Below, one piece after another: positions 25,776 to 34,684 of a DNA stretch of 64,000 nt (positions are counted from its first letter, which is position 1; every line of letters starts with the position of its first letter). The position numbers were made by a program, and so were the translations under genes. Origin of the DNA: Hydrogeniiclostridium mannosilyticum. Its GTDB lineage: Bacteria; Bacillota; Clostridia; Oscillospirales; Acutalibacteraceae. Under the pieces are notes generated by a model. It worked only from the letters and a program-made list of their open reading frames with translations. It was not told the origin of the DNA and ran no database searches. The DNA lies in assembly GCF_003268275.1 (NCBI RefSeq), contig NZ_QLYR01000002.1:1-64000 (forward strand). The letters run 5' to 3'.

Positions 25776-26663
25776 ATGGGTACAAACGACAATATACAGA
25801 TTTTTGAAGATAAACGCATAAGAACAGCATGGGACGAGGAAAAAGAGGAATGGTACTTTTCCATTGTTGATGTTGTTGCGGTTTTGACCGAGCAGCCAGA
25901 TACACGCCATGCTGCGAAATATTGGAGTGTCTTAAAAACACGCCTTAAAAAAGAGGGAAGCGAGTTGACTACAAATTGTAGTCAACTGAAATTGAAATCA
26001 GCGGACGGGAAACGTTATTTGACCGATGTTGCGACAACCGAACAGCTTTTGCGTATCATTCAATCTGTTCCCTCACCAAAAGCAGAGCCGTTTAAGCTAT
26101 GGCTTGCAGAAGTAGGCAAAGAACGTATAGAAGAAACCATAGACCCGGAACAGGCGATTGATCGCGCCCTTGAAACTTATCTGAAAAAAGGATATACCCG
26201 CGAATGGATTAACCAGCGGTTACAGGCAATCCAAGTCCGAAAAGAACTAACCGACGAATGGCAGGACAGAGGCGTACAAAGGGGCGTAGAGTTTGCAATA
26301 CTTACTGACGAAATCACCCGCGCATGGTCGGGTATGACGACGCGGCAATACAAAAAACTGAAAGGGCTGAAAAAAGAAAACCTGCGGGACAACATGACAA
26401 CAACGGAAATCGTTTTGAATATGCTTGCGGAAACCTCTACAACGGATATTTCCAAAGAAACCAAACCGCAAAACTTTGAAGAAAACGTACAGGTGGCGCG
26501 GCAAGGCGGCGAGGTCGCCGGAATTGCTCGGCAAGCATTGGAGCAGCGCACCGGGAAACCCGTTATCACTTCCCAAAACGCGGCGCAATTAAACACTGTT
26601 GTAACGGGTATGATTGAGGGCGTTGTGGACGCGGAAAAGAAGAAAGACGAAACAGACGAATAA
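25776..26663 (+). CDS. DinD-like protein with Bro-N domain
   Basis: A 295-residue protein. The N-terminal Bro-N domain is clear (KRIRTAWDEEKEEWYFSIVD, then ARHAAKYWSVLKTRLKKEG-like segment and TEQLLRIIQSVPSPKAEPF), followed by a DinD-type C-terminal region. E. coli DinD is SOS-induced and inhibits RecA; Bro-N proteins bind DNA. GAAAGGAG precedes the ATG. It follows the relaxase gene by 61 nt in the same direction and may modulate recombination of incoming single-stranded DNA; this role is inferred. Confidence 0.85.
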   Translation: MGTNDNIQIFEDKRIRTAWDEEKEEWYFSIVDVVAVLTEQPDTRHAAKYWSVLKTRLKKEGSELTTNCSQLKLKSADGKRYLTDVATTEQLLRIIQSVPSPKAEPFKLWLAEVGKERIEETIDPEQAIDRALETYLKKGYTREWINQRLQAIQVRKELTDEWQDRGVQRGVEFAILTDEITRAWSGMTTRQYKKLKGLKKENLRDNMTTTEIVLNMLAETSTTDISKETKPQNFEENVQVARQGGEVAGIARQALEQRTGKPVITSQNAAQLNTVVTGMIEGVVDAEKKKDETDE

Positions 26664-26764
26664 AGGGGCTACAAGTGGAATGTTAGGGGCTGAAAACGCC
26701 TGTGTTTCTGCGGCTTCCAGCGCGTGAAAACAGCATAGACGATACTTTATACTCAAACCTCAAA

Positions 26765-26789
26765 AAACAGCTTTCTAATGTTCCACGCA
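26765..26789 (+). repeat. 25-bp repeat, copy 1
   Basis: AAACAGCTTTCTAATGTTCCACGCA. It matches the minus strand at 45957-45981 at 23 of 25 positions. The copies lie just outside the terminator and just upstream of the replication initiator gene, bracketing the long operon in opposite orientation. Confidence 0.55.
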
Positions 26790-26790
26790 A

Positions 26791-26841
26791 AAGGCAAAAA
26801 AAGAACAGGGGCGCGGTGCCGGAAATCGGCAACCGCGCCCC
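26791..26841 (-). terminator. Terminator of the long transfer operon
   Basis: Perfect 10-bp stem GGGGCGCGGT (26808-26817) with ACCGCGCCCC (26832-26841), extended inside. In the leftward direction it is followed by TGTTCTTTTTTTG. It ends the roughly 19-kb conjugation operon. Confidence 0.88.
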
Positions 26842-26854
26842 TGCTGCGTGTAAG

Positions 26855-27064
26855 TCATTCCTCGTCGGTCAATATAAACTCCTTTTCGGAAAACTCGCTG
26901 TCTGTCATGGCTTGCAGCTTCTTTACTGCTGTTTCTGCAATCTGCTGTATATCCCCGTCCATATAGGGCATGGCTGCAACGATATTATCAACCGTTGTTT
27001 CGCGGCTGTCCTCCGCGTAAATCGCAATAATGTTTTCTTCTTCTATGGTAAAATGGATATTCAT
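26855..27064 (-). CDS. Transposon-transfer assisting family protein (TTRAP-like)
   Basis: A 69-residue acidic protein beginning MNIHFTIEEENIIAIYAEDS with a conserved AAMPYMDGDIQQIAETAVKKL helix. Proteins like this are encoded next to the large antirestriction gene in Tn1549-like and Bacteroides elements. No function is known. It starts 4 nt after the stop of the upstream gene and is the last gene of the operon. Confidence 0.75.
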   Translation of the reverse strand: MNIHFTIEEENIIAIYAEDSRETTVDNIVAAMPYMDGDIQQIAETAVKKLQAMTDSEFSEKEFILTDEE

Positions 27065-27068
27065 AGTA

Positions 27069-30000
27069 TCAAACCTCCAAATCTCTTTTTTGCTCTTTCT
27101 GCTTATCTTTCGGCTGCTGTGCCGCCTGTTTCTTGTACTCGTCCAGCTTTTTCAGAATGGACGGTTTCTTTTGCGGCTGCTCCCGTTTCTCGGATTTTAC
27201 CGCTTTTGCAAGGTCGGTAATGGAAATTGCTTCGCCCGCCTTTGCCCGTTGCTCCAAATCCGCAACGGTAGGCGTTTGCGGCGTGTTATTGATAATCCCG
27301 TCAAAATTGTTGTCGTTCTGTTCTATGGTGTCCTCGACGTGCTTTAAGGGATTATCCCGCTGCGGTTGCTCGGCGGCTATGGCGTAAGCCTGTATGCCGT
27401 TACCCATAATGAGATACTTCCCGTCCTCCGACGCATGGTGAAAACCAAAGCCCGCCGCTTCGATCTGCTCCCGGCTCATATCGGTGATATAAAAATTACC
27501 CCTCGGCGTTCTGACGGTTTCGCCCGTCATAAGGCTTTCGGGGGTCGCTTCCGGCTGCTGCTTTTCAAGCTGCCCGTCTTTATAGGAATACCCTTGCGCC
27601 GCGATTGCTTCAAGGGTACTGCCTGTAACGTCGCCATAAACACGCTTATCTGCGTCCACCAGCATTTGCAAAGTATCTTTGACGGTATCGGATAGGGCTT
27701 GCTGCTGTTCTGGCGGTAGCTTATCAAATACGGGGGTTTCCTGCGTGGAAATCGGCGGCTCATAGTTGTTTGCTGCATATTCTTCAACCGTCATTCTTGC
27801 GCTTGCGGCTTCCTGTGCGATTTCGTCCATAACGTGCTGCTTGTATTCCTGCAAATCCGGGTCAAAATCTAAAAACTGCGGGGCTTCGGGCAAATCATAC
27901 TCACCTCTGTTCAGCATACCCCGGCAATCATCAACGTATTTCTGTACGGCATGGAAATAGGCTGTTTCCGGCGGGGTAAGGTTGTCGGCTTCTTTCATGG
28001 CTGTTTGGGCTGCTTGCTCCATTTCGGACAGGTTGCTATGTAATTTGAGATATGGGATAAACTCATGCAAAAGCATATCCCGTCCGGCAATCTCCTGTTC
28101 CAAAGCGTCTTTTCCCTCATTATGAAGCACATAATTTTTCCAATCTTCATCTTGTGCCAAATTGTTATGGTGTTTTTCAATGTGTTCAATAAGGGAACCG
28201 TCCCCGTCGCCTAAATCTTGCTGACCCTCATATGTTCCTTTTTCACCGTTCATCGTATAGTCAATTTGAAACGCTGTCTTATCGTATAAATGGCCTCCAT
28301 GCTCTACGTATTTCTTCGCGTCTAACGATTGAAAAACTCTATTCGCTGCGGCAAGGGACATCTTTTCACCGTCTTTTAGCTGGCTGCTTTCACTCCAAAG
28401 TACCGTAACGACGGGTTGAATAGCGGGATCAAGGCTGGATTGTATGTACTTATCTGCTTCCCGCTGCTGCTGCAACTCGGTAAAATGCCCCTCAATCTCG
28501 GTAATGAGTTCCTTTGCGGTGGCCTGTATCGCTTCAAGGGACGCTTTTAACTCGGTCATTTCCTTGCCGCTGCTCCAACCTGCTACATAGCCGAAAGAGT
28601 AATCTGACGTATCAAGCCCAAAGTGCTGGCAAACGATATAGGCGATACTTTCCGCTTCCACCTCGCGGGTATGGCGGTCAACGCGGTTTTGCTGCTCCGG
28701 CGGGGCGTTCAAATCCACATCATGCCGCTTTGCATGGGCGATTTCGTGAATGGCGGTTTTTACCGCCTGTAATTCGCTTACGCCCTCTTTGATTGCAATA
28801 CGCTTATCTGCGTTGCTGTAATACCCGTTTGCGCTGGTTTGGATATTTTCAAAAGCAATCGGGACGGGAGACGTTCTCTTAATCGCTTCAAAAAAATCCT
28901 CGTACTGTTCCACGTCGGCAAGCAAGGGCTTAACGGAAAGGTCGGGAAACTCCTTGCCCTCGGTCTGTGAAATATCAAAGACAGTTATAACCTTAAAGGC
29001 GGGTACGCTGATTTCTTTTTCTTCCTTTATCGCTTTTCCCTCGCGGTCAAGCATGGGTTTTCTCGTTTCGGGGTCGATTTTATCTACCAGCTTTTTCACC
29101 TTGTATGGCGCGGGGGCAAAGATTTTTATACCTTTCTCGCCCTTTTTTACATGGCGGTCAAACTCTTTTTCCCATTGACGGAAACCCATTACCAAATTAC
29201 CGCCTTGCATGGCAATCAAAATGGTATTGTTTAGGCTGTAATCGTGAAACTTTGACATAGCCGTTAGAAACTCTTTGTAGCGATCACTGTCAAAAATCGC
29301 CTGTACGCCCTGTTCCAAACGGGCGGTGATTTCCTTTACCTTGTCGGCGGGCTTTTCAGAAGAAAGTATAATCGGGACGACGGGGCGGGGTTGCTGCTCG
29401 GTGGTCTGTGCGCCTGTCTGCTGCGCTTCGGCTGCGTCCATAAAAGTCTTGTCCTGTTCGCCGCGCTCCGGCTGTGGGTAACTCATAATGCGGTATTCCT
29501 CCGGCACTTCGCGTCCCTCAAACTGCCGTTCCCACTCGTCGCCGCTTTCCATGATATACCCGTATTCGGTAAACGCTCCCTTTTCCTGCTCGGCGGCGTT
29601 CTTGCCAAAGGCGGCAAGGTCAATGCCGCTTTTCCATTCTTCGGGCATTTGCACCATGCCGGATTGATTTAAGTAATAGTCGCCCAAATCGCGGTAGGTA
29701 TGTACTTCGGGGATATGTACGAAATAATCCGCGTTATAGGTGAAGTCGATAACCTGTCCGATATTCTCAAAACCGTTTTTCTGCTGCAAGGCTGCGTTCA
29801 GCTTGCCAACCTCGGCGGGGTCAAGCTGTTCAAAACGCGCCGCAAGAAAATTGAGTTCGTCCATACTCGCCGTTTGGATAAGGGAAAGCGGCATATTAAC
29901 AGGTTTGTCCTGTGGGGACGAATAGCCGTTAATAAAAAAATCCTGCGGGTTGTCGGCGGTAATGCCGACGCCCTGCATAGCTTCGTGAAGCTGCTCCTTT

Positions 30001-30830
30001 GTGGCGGGCATATCCAGCCAATAACCGCCTGCGTCGCCCGCTTCAAAGCGGCTGCGGTTGCCAATCATAATAGAAAACTGTTCGCTCATGTGTTCACGCT
30101 CCTTTTGCTGCCCGGTATTTTCGGGGATAGCTGCCGCCCGTTCTGTCGGGGTTTCCTTTGCTTCGGCCTGCTCCGGCTGCGTCCGTTCTTCGCCCTCTAT
30201 GGTGTACCCCGGCAAAAGCATACCGTTTACTTTGAAATGGTCGGCGTATTCCGGCGGGATAGGCGGGGAGATTTCGGTAAACAGGCGGTCGTATGCTTTG
30301 ATACGCCCATTCAGATACTTTTCCATAGCCGCCCTATCTGCAAAAGTTTTTCTGTCCTGTCCGGCAATCTTCGCTTGCCCGTTTCTGTTCGGGCTGTTGG
30401 TGTAAACGCCCCATGTGAGAGAGTATGAATACGGGATAGATTGCTGTTTTTCCCTGTCATACCGGGTATTCTCGTAAATGTAGTAATTCATCTGATATAC
30501 CCGGTTGCTGCGGGTGTGGCGGTTATATTCGTTTTCCTGCCACTGGTTAGAGGTGTGCTGCACAACGGTTGTCCTTGTGTATTCAATCGCTTTGTCGAGC
30601 AAAAGGGTTTTTCCCGCCTGTTCTTCCCATGCAGCGGCGCGCTTTGCAAGGTCGTTAAATATCGCCTGTTCCGCTGCCGCGCTTTCCTTGCGCATGGCGT
30701 GTAGCTGTTCCAGCGGCAAAGAAACATAAGGGGAAATATCTCCGTCCTTTGCTTCAAAATATATCCGGCGTTCTATCCGCATGGTTTCGGCGGCTTCTAA
30801 TTTGTCATGGTCGTATGAGGAATACGGCAT
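27069..30830 (-). CDS. Multidomain antirestriction protein (ArdA-like and ArdC/LtrC-like domains, DUF4316)
   Basis: A 1253-residue fusion. Residues 1-215 are a mobile-element domain of unknown role; about 250-450 resemble ArdA (GYWLDMPATKEQLHEAMQGVG); about 485-790 form an ArdC/LtrC-type module with a single-stranded-DNA-binding part and a zinc peptidase motif His695-Glu-x-x-His699 (TAIHEIAHAKRHD); a helical LPD-type segment follows; the C-terminus is YodL/DUF4316-like (GFGFHHASEDGKYLIMGNGI). Such proteins protect incoming single-stranded DNA from host restriction. A GGAG-type site (AAAGGAGCG) precedes the ATG. The leader carries oriT-like copy B. Confidence 0.88.
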   Translation of the reverse strand: MPYSSYDHDKLEAAETMRIERRIYFEAKDGDISPYVSLPLEQLHAMRKESAAAEQAIFNDLAKRAAAWEEQAGKTLLLDKAIEYTRTTVVQHTSNQWQENEYNRHTRSNRVYQMNYYIYENTRYDREKQQSIPYSYSLTWGVYTNSPNRNGQAKIAGQDRKTFADRAAMEKYLNGRIKAYDRLFTEISPPIPPEYADHFKVNGMLLPGYTIEGEERTQPEQAEAKETPTERAAAIPENTGQQKEREHMSEQFSIMIGNRSRFEAGDAGGYWLDMPATKEQLHEAMQGVGITADNPQDFFINGYSSPQDKPVNMPLSLIQTASMDELNFLAARFEQLDPAEVGKLNAALQQKNGFENIGQVIDFTYNADYFVHIPEVHTYRDLGDYYLNQSGMVQMPEEWKSGIDLAAFGKNAAEQEKGAFTEYGYIMESGDEWERQFEGREVPEEYRIMSYPQPERGEQDKTFMDAAEAQQTGAQTTEQQPRPVVPIILSSEKPADKVKEITARLEQGVQAIFDSDRYKEFLTAMSKFHDYSLNNTILIAMQGGNLVMGFRQWEKEFDRHVKKGEKGIKIFAPAPYKVKKLVDKIDPETRKPMLDREGKAIKEEKEISVPAFKVITVFDISQTEGKEFPDLSVKPLLADVEQYEDFFEAIKRTSPVPIAFENIQTSANGYYSNADKRIAIKEGVSELQAVKTAIHEIAHAKRHDVDLNAPPEQQNRVDRHTREVEAESIAYIVCQHFGLDTSDYSFGYVAGWSSGKEMTELKASLEAIQATAKELITEIEGHFTELQQQREADKYIQSSLDPAIQPVVTVLWSESSQLKDGEKMSLAAANRVFQSLDAKKYVEHGGHLYDKTAFQIDYTMNGEKGTYEGQQDLGDGDGSLIEHIEKHHNNLAQDEDWKNYVLHNEGKDALEQEIAGRDMLLHEFIPYLKLHSNLSEMEQAAQTAMKEADNLTPPETAYFHAVQKYVDDCRGMLNRGEYDLPEAPQFLDFDPDLQEYKQHVMDEIAQEAASARMTVEEYAANNYEPPISTQETPVFDKLPPEQQQALSDTVKDTLQMLVDADKRVYGDVTGSTLEAIAAQGYSYKDGQLEKQQPEATPESLMTGETVRTPRGNFYITDMSREQIEAAGFGFHHASEDGKYLIMGNGIQAYAIAAEQPQRDNPLKHVEDTIEQNDNNFDGIINNTPQTPTVADLEQRAKAGEAISITDLAKAVKSEKREQPQKKPSILKKLDEYKKQAAQQPKDKQKEQKRDLEV

Positions 30831-30860
30831 ATTGTTTTACACGCTCCTTTCTCAATTTTT

Positions 30861-30959
30861 AAGGGTTTGGGACTATCCCAACAAGCAAAATCCCCGCAAA
30901 TCTCAAAGAGAAGTGCGGGGATTTATCGCAAACGGGTACTCGTTTGCTGTGCTTGCTAT
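30861..30959 (-). repeat. oriT-like palindromic sequence, copy B (inverted, with inserted hairpin)
   Basis: The same sequence as 24002-24066 in opposite orientation, including the 20-bp palindrome (30928-30947) and the TTGGGA/TCCCAA palindrome. Between them copy B carries an extra perfect 11-bp stem AAATCCCCGCA/TGCGGGGATTT (about 30888-30924). It overlaps the stop of the VLP gene and precedes the antirestriction gene. Confidence 0.65.
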
Positions 30960-31324
30960 GTAGTTGTTCTTAACCGCAAACGGCGGTTTCTCTCGCTTTC
31001 CGCTTTCTGTCTGCGGCGTATCTTTGCCGCGCAATCGGGACAGTATTTCGCCCGGTTGCTGCCCGCCGCAAACGTGCTGCCGCATACCGCGCAACGCTTC
31101 AAATCGGTTTCCCCGCTGCGGGTGATCTGTTCGCAAAGCTGCCTGTCGGCGGGTAATACCGCTTCGCGGAAATATCGGCAAATAAGGGAATAGCTGATAC
31201 TCTGCACACAAACGCAAGTTTCCCCGTCATCTAAAAGCAGACAGTTTCCGCAATCGTTGTTTGCACAAGCGGCGCGGGTCATTTTCTTTACGGCTCGGTA
31301 TGACTTTTCATCAAGCCTAATCAT
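30956..31324 (-). CDS. Cysteine-rich VLP family protein
   Basis: A 122-residue protein with ten or more cysteines, including CANNDCGNCLLLDDGETC and a C-terminal zinc-ribbon-like CAVCGSTFAAGSNRAKYCPDC. The YFREAVLPAD motif matches the Cys_rich_VLP family found in Firmicutes mobile elements. Function unknown; zinc binding likely. Its ATG overlaps the topB stop (ATGA), and its 3' end runs into oriT-like copy B. Confidence 0.85.
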   Translation of the reverse strand: MIRLDEKSYRAVKKMTRAACANNDCGNCLLLDDGETCVCVQSISYSLICRYFREAVLPADRQLCEQITRSGETDLKRCAVCGSTFAAGSNRAKYCPDCAAKIRRRQKAESERNRRLRLRTTT

Positions 31325-33396
31325 TTTCGGTTTTGCTCAACGCGGAAGTTTACATACTTGCCGCCTGTGTCGGCAAGCAGCACAACCCCGTCAAAGGTCT
31401 TTCCCGTTTTCGTCGAGTGCATACCCTTGATTTTCACCTTTCCGTCTTTCAAAAGGGCGGCGGCAATCGCCTTTGTGAAAGTCTTTTTTCGCTGTTCAAA
31501 AAATCGGTCGTTCTTCCACATGACAAAGCCGCAAGCCCTGTCGGAGCAGTAAAAGTTTTTCTTTCCCTCGTAAACCGCCGCGCCGCAACGGGGGCAAGTG
31601 CCGATTGCTTCCCGCTGCGGGGTAAACAGCTTCGCTTTATCCTCGGAAATTGCGGAATAGGTCTTGACGAGATCTGCCGCCATTTTTTCAATCCCGCGCA
31701 TGAAGTCGGCGGGAGTGTCGCTGCCTTTGGCAATCCCTACAAGGCGCGTTTCCCATTCTGCCGTAAGCTGCGGGGAAGTAAGGGCTTCGGGCAAAATAGC
31801 GACAAGGTTATATCCGTCCTTTGTGGGGATTAGCTTTTTACCTTTACGCTCGGCAAAGCCCGCCGAAATTAACTTTTCGATGATACCCGCCCGCGTTGCT
31901 GTCGTGCCTAACCCCTTGCGCTCGGCTTCTTCCGGCGTGTCCTCCTTGCCCGCGTTCTCCATAGCAGACAAAAGGGTATCTTCGGTAAAGGCTTTCGGGG
32001 GCTGCGTGAAACGCTCGGTAATCTCTGCCGCTACGTTATCAAATGTCTGCCCCTCGGAAAGAGGGGGCAAAACCGCTTCCGGCTCGGCTTCCTCGTCCTG
32101 TTCTTCAGCTACGGCGCGGGATAGTCTTTCAATCTCGCGCCAACCCTCGCAAAGCGTCGTCCTGCCCTTTGCGGTAAAGGTATAGCCGCCGCAAGTGAAA
32201 ACCGCCGTAACCGCTTCATAGGTATAGGGCGCGGCAACAGCGCAAAGCAATTTCGCGCATACAAGGGTCATTAGTTTTTTCTCGCTTTCGGCAAGGGAAG
32301 AAAAGCCGTTTTTCAAAAACTCCGCTGTCGGCAAAATAGCGTGGTGGTCGGTTACTTTGCTATTGTTGATAATCCGCGAAAGATCGGCTTGCAGCTTCAC
32401 CCCCTGCATAAAGGGGAGAGCAGCGCAAAGCCCGGTAATGAGTTCCCTTGTGCTGTCCTGCATATCGGAAGTAATGTGCTTGCTGTCGGTGCGGGGATAG
32501 GTCAAAAGCCGCTTTTCATAGAGGGCTTGCGCATAGTCAAGGGTCTGTTTCGCCGTAAATCCATACAGGCGGTTTGCTTCCCGCTGCAAGGAAGTAAGGT
32601 CAAACAGTTTCGGCGGGGCTGCGGTTTTCTTTTCTTTTACAAGAGAAGTACAAACGACCTGCGATTTCTCGCAAGCCGCTTTCATCTGCCGCGCCGCCGC
32701 TTCGTCGTGTAGCTTATCGGACAAAGCTAAAATACCGCCCGTGTCCAGCTGGACAACATGATACTTTTCTTTTTTGAAACTGTTAATGGTATAGTCGCGG
32801 TTGACAACCATAGCAAGAGTGGGGGTCTGCACTCTGCCAACATTCAGCGTCTTATGGTACAGGATAGAGAAAAGGCGGGTTGCGTTAATGCCGATCAGCC
32901 AATCGGCCTTTGCCCTGCAAAGTGCGGATTGATAGAGATTATCATAGCCGCGCCCGTCTTTGAGGTTTGAAAAGCCCTCGCGGATTGCGCTTTCCTCCAT
33001 GCTGCTAATCCATAGGCGGGAAAAGGGCTTGTTACAATTTGCCTGTTCATAGACAAAACGGAAAATGAGTTCCCCCTCGCGCCCCGCGTCGCAAGCGTTG
33101 ACAATCTCGGTAACGTCGTTACGGTGCATAAGGTCTTTGAGGACAGAAAACTGCTGCTCCTTGCCGCTGGCAACAACAAATTGCCACTCCTGCGGGACAA
33201 TAGGGAGATCGTCGTATTTCCATTTTCGGTACTGCTCATTGTAGGTCGCCGCGTCCGCAAGACTAATCAAATGTCCGACACACCACGACACAATGTAGCC
33301 GCCGCCCTCAAAATATCCGCTGTGTTTTTCATTCGCGCCCAAAACGGCGGCAATCGCCGCCCCAACGCTCGGTTTTTCTGCAATTACAAGTTTCAT
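31321..33396 (-). CDS. topB: DNA topoisomerase III
   Basis: Type IA topoisomerase of 691 residues, common in conjugative elements, where it resolves single-stranded intermediates. The Toprim domain begins MKLVIAEKPSVGAAIAA and has the ACDAGREGEL acidic motif (Asp103); active-site Tyr300 lies in LTYPRTDSKHI. A C-terminal four-cysteine zinc finger (CPRCGAAVYEGKKNFYCSDRAC) completes the protein. AGGAGG precedes the ATG. A strong hairpin separates it from the small gene upstream. Confidence 0.94.
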   Translation of the reverse strand: MKLVIAEKPSVGAAIAAVLGANEKHSGYFEGGGYIVSWCVGHLISLADAATYNEQYRKWKYDDLPIVPQEWQFVVASGKEQQFSVLKDLMHRNDVTEIVNACDAGREGELIFRFVYEQANCNKPFSRLWISSMEESAIREGFSNLKDGRGYDNLYQSALCRAKADWLIGINATRLFSILYHKTLNVGRVQTPTLAMVVNRDYTINSFKKEKYHVVQLDTGGILALSDKLHDEAAARQMKAACEKSQVVCTSLVKEKKTAAPPKLFDLTSLQREANRLYGFTAKQTLDYAQALYEKRLLTYPRTDSKHITSDMQDSTRELITGLCAALPFMQGVKLQADLSRIINNSKVTDHHAILPTAEFLKNGFSSLAESEKKLMTLVCAKLLCAVAAPYTYEAVTAVFTCGGYTFTAKGRTTLCEGWREIERLSRAVAEEQDEEAEPEAVLPPLSEGQTFDNVAAEITERFTQPPKAFTEDTLLSAMENAGKEDTPEEAERKGLGTTATRAGIIEKLISAGFAERKGKKLIPTKDGYNLVAILPEALTSPQLTAEWETRLVGIAKGSDTPADFMRGIEKMAADLVKTYSAISEDKAKLFTPQREAIGTCPRCGAAVYEGKKNFYCSDRACGFVMWKNDRFFEQRKKTFTKAIAAALLKDGKVKIKGMHSTKTGKTFDGVVLLADTGGKYVNFRVEQNRK

Positions 33397-33421
33397 GTTT
33401 TTAATCCTCCTGTGAAAAAGA

Positions 33422-33457
33422 AAAGCGGTAAATCCTTTTCTTTGGATTTACCGCTTT
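33422..33457 (-). terminator. Intra-operon hairpin before topB
   Basis: Perfect 14-bp stem (AAAGCGGTAAATCC and complement) with an 8-nt loop; leftward it is followed by TCTTTTTC. Its place between co-directional genes suggests partial termination or RNA processing. Confidence 0.65.
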
Positions 33458-33474
33458 AAGGTATTCTTTACATT

Positions 33475-33636
33475 TTAGTCGTCAAAGTATTCCGTAAATT
33501 GCCCCATTTCCTCAATTCCGAAATAATCCATAAGCTGCTTAATCGCTTCACCTTTTTCGGGCTGGCGGTGTTCGGGTTTGCATTTGGTATAGTCGTTGTA
33601 ACGGCTTGCTATATATGCTTTTTCTTTGGCAGTCAT
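33475..33636 (-). CDS. Small hypothetical protein (53 residues)
   Basis: Begins MTAKEKAYIASRYNDYTKC and ends with an acidic MGQFTEYFDD tail. GGAGG sits 7 nt before the ATG at 33636. No transmembrane segment or recognisable domain. It lies between the DUF4366 and topB genes in the same direction; similar small genes recur at this place in related elements, but I cannot name the family. Confidence 0.7.
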   Translation of the reverse strand: MTAKEKAYIASRYNDYTKCKPEHRQPEKGEAIKQLMDYFGIEEMGQFTEYFDD

Positions 33637-33704
33637 TGTGCCACCTCCTACCATATATTCACATTTGCACTATACCATATTACAAAAAAGGAAACAATTA
33701 TTTA

Positions 33705-34421
33705 TTACAAGTTTTCGTCCTCCTGTTCGATTTCTAATTCTTCCGTTTCCTCGTCGTCCTCGTCAAAGTCGAGATCGTCAAGATTGCTACTGCCTTTTGC
33801 TGCGTCCTTTTTGGGCTTCAAAATCTTAAAGTAGTAGAACGCGCCGCCGCCCGCTGCGGCAACAAGCAACACGACAAGTAGAATACCCATACCGCCGCTT
33901 TTTTCTTCTTCCTGCGGCTGCTCGGTTTCTTCCGGCTCCGGCTCGGCTTCCACGCCCGCGCACTCGCTCATGTTGACGCTGCAAACAGGGCAAGCGGTGT
34001 TGACGCTTCCGGCAACACATTTTTCAGTGCAGCTACAAACGGGGGCTTCGGTCTGTCCGTCCTCCATAAGTGCGGTTAAATCGGCTTCGTCCACTTGGTT
34101 AAGGAAATGTACGGTGTTTTCTCCGTCATCGGCGCGGTCAATGATGATGTAAAAATAGTTGCCGTTTTTGGTAACGACGGTGATAAACTGTTTATCGCCG
34201 GACGCTTCGCCCGTTATGTCGTCCACAAGGCTCATATTGCCCTCCGGCGTTAGGGGCTGTGGCTCATAGCCGCCTGTCGTTTCCTCCGGCTCGGTAACAG
34301 TTTCCGGGGCTTCTTCTACCTCCGGCCCTCCACCCGCATAGGCAGTAACAGAAAAGCCGCACATGACAACGAGTGCGGCAAGCAGAACAGTAATTTTTCT
34401 GAATAGCTTTTTATTCTTCAT
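33705..34421 (-). CDS. DUF4366 family membrane protein
   Basis: A 238-residue extracytoplasmic protein: signal peptide (about residues 1-29, ending VTAYAG), an acidic low-complexity linker, a DUF4366 core (FITVVTKNGNYFYIIIDRA), a cysteine cluster (CSCTEKCVAGSVNTACPVC), a C-terminal membrane helix (GILLVVLLVAAAGGGAFYYF) and an acidic tail. It is a standard gene of Tn1549-like transfer operons and probably part of the surface transfer apparatus. ATG at 34421 overlaps the DUF4315 stop. Confidence 0.88.
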   Translation of the reverse strand: MKNKKLFRKITVLLAALVVMCGFSVTAYAGGGPEVEEAPETVTEPEETTGGYEPQPLTPEGNMSLVDDITGEASGDKQFITVVTKNGNYFYIIIDRADDGENTVHFLNQVDEADLTALMEDGQTEAPVCSCTEKCVAGSVNTACPVCSVNMSECAGVEAEPEPEETEQPQEEEKSGGMGILLVVLLVAAAGGGAFYYFKILKPKKDAAKGSSNLDDLDFDEDDEETEELEIEQEDENL

Positions 34422-34677
34422 CTTCTCTGTCCTCCTGTTCAGTGCTGTATGGGGTTTCCTGCTGCGGCAAGACGATTTCGCCGCTGGCGTATGCGGAGAG
34501 GAACGCGGCAAGCTGCGCCCCGTCAATGTGTACCGCCTTTACCATTTGAACGATCTGCGCGTTTTCTTCCTCGGTTTTCTGCGCTTCAAGGGCTTTCAGC
34601 TTATTTTGATATTCAACGATTTTCGCCCTCGTCTTTGAAATATCTCTTTCGATACGGTCAAGTTTCGTGTTTGCCAT
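34411..34677 (-). CDS. DUF4315 family protein
   Basis: An 88-residue, mostly coiled-coil protein (KLDRIERDISKTRAKIVEYQ) with a conserved LAAFLSAYASGEI motif. It always accompanies DUF4366 in such elements; function unknown. ATG at 34677 follows AAAGGAG. It overlaps DUF4366 downstream and the PAPS-reductase-like gene ends 8 nt away. Confidence 0.86.
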   Translation of the reverse strand: MANTKLDRIERDISKTRAKIVEYQNKLKALEAQKTEEENAQIVQMVKAVHIDGAQLAAFLSAYASGEIVLPQQETPYSTEQEDREDEE

Positions 34678-34684
34678 AAATGAT

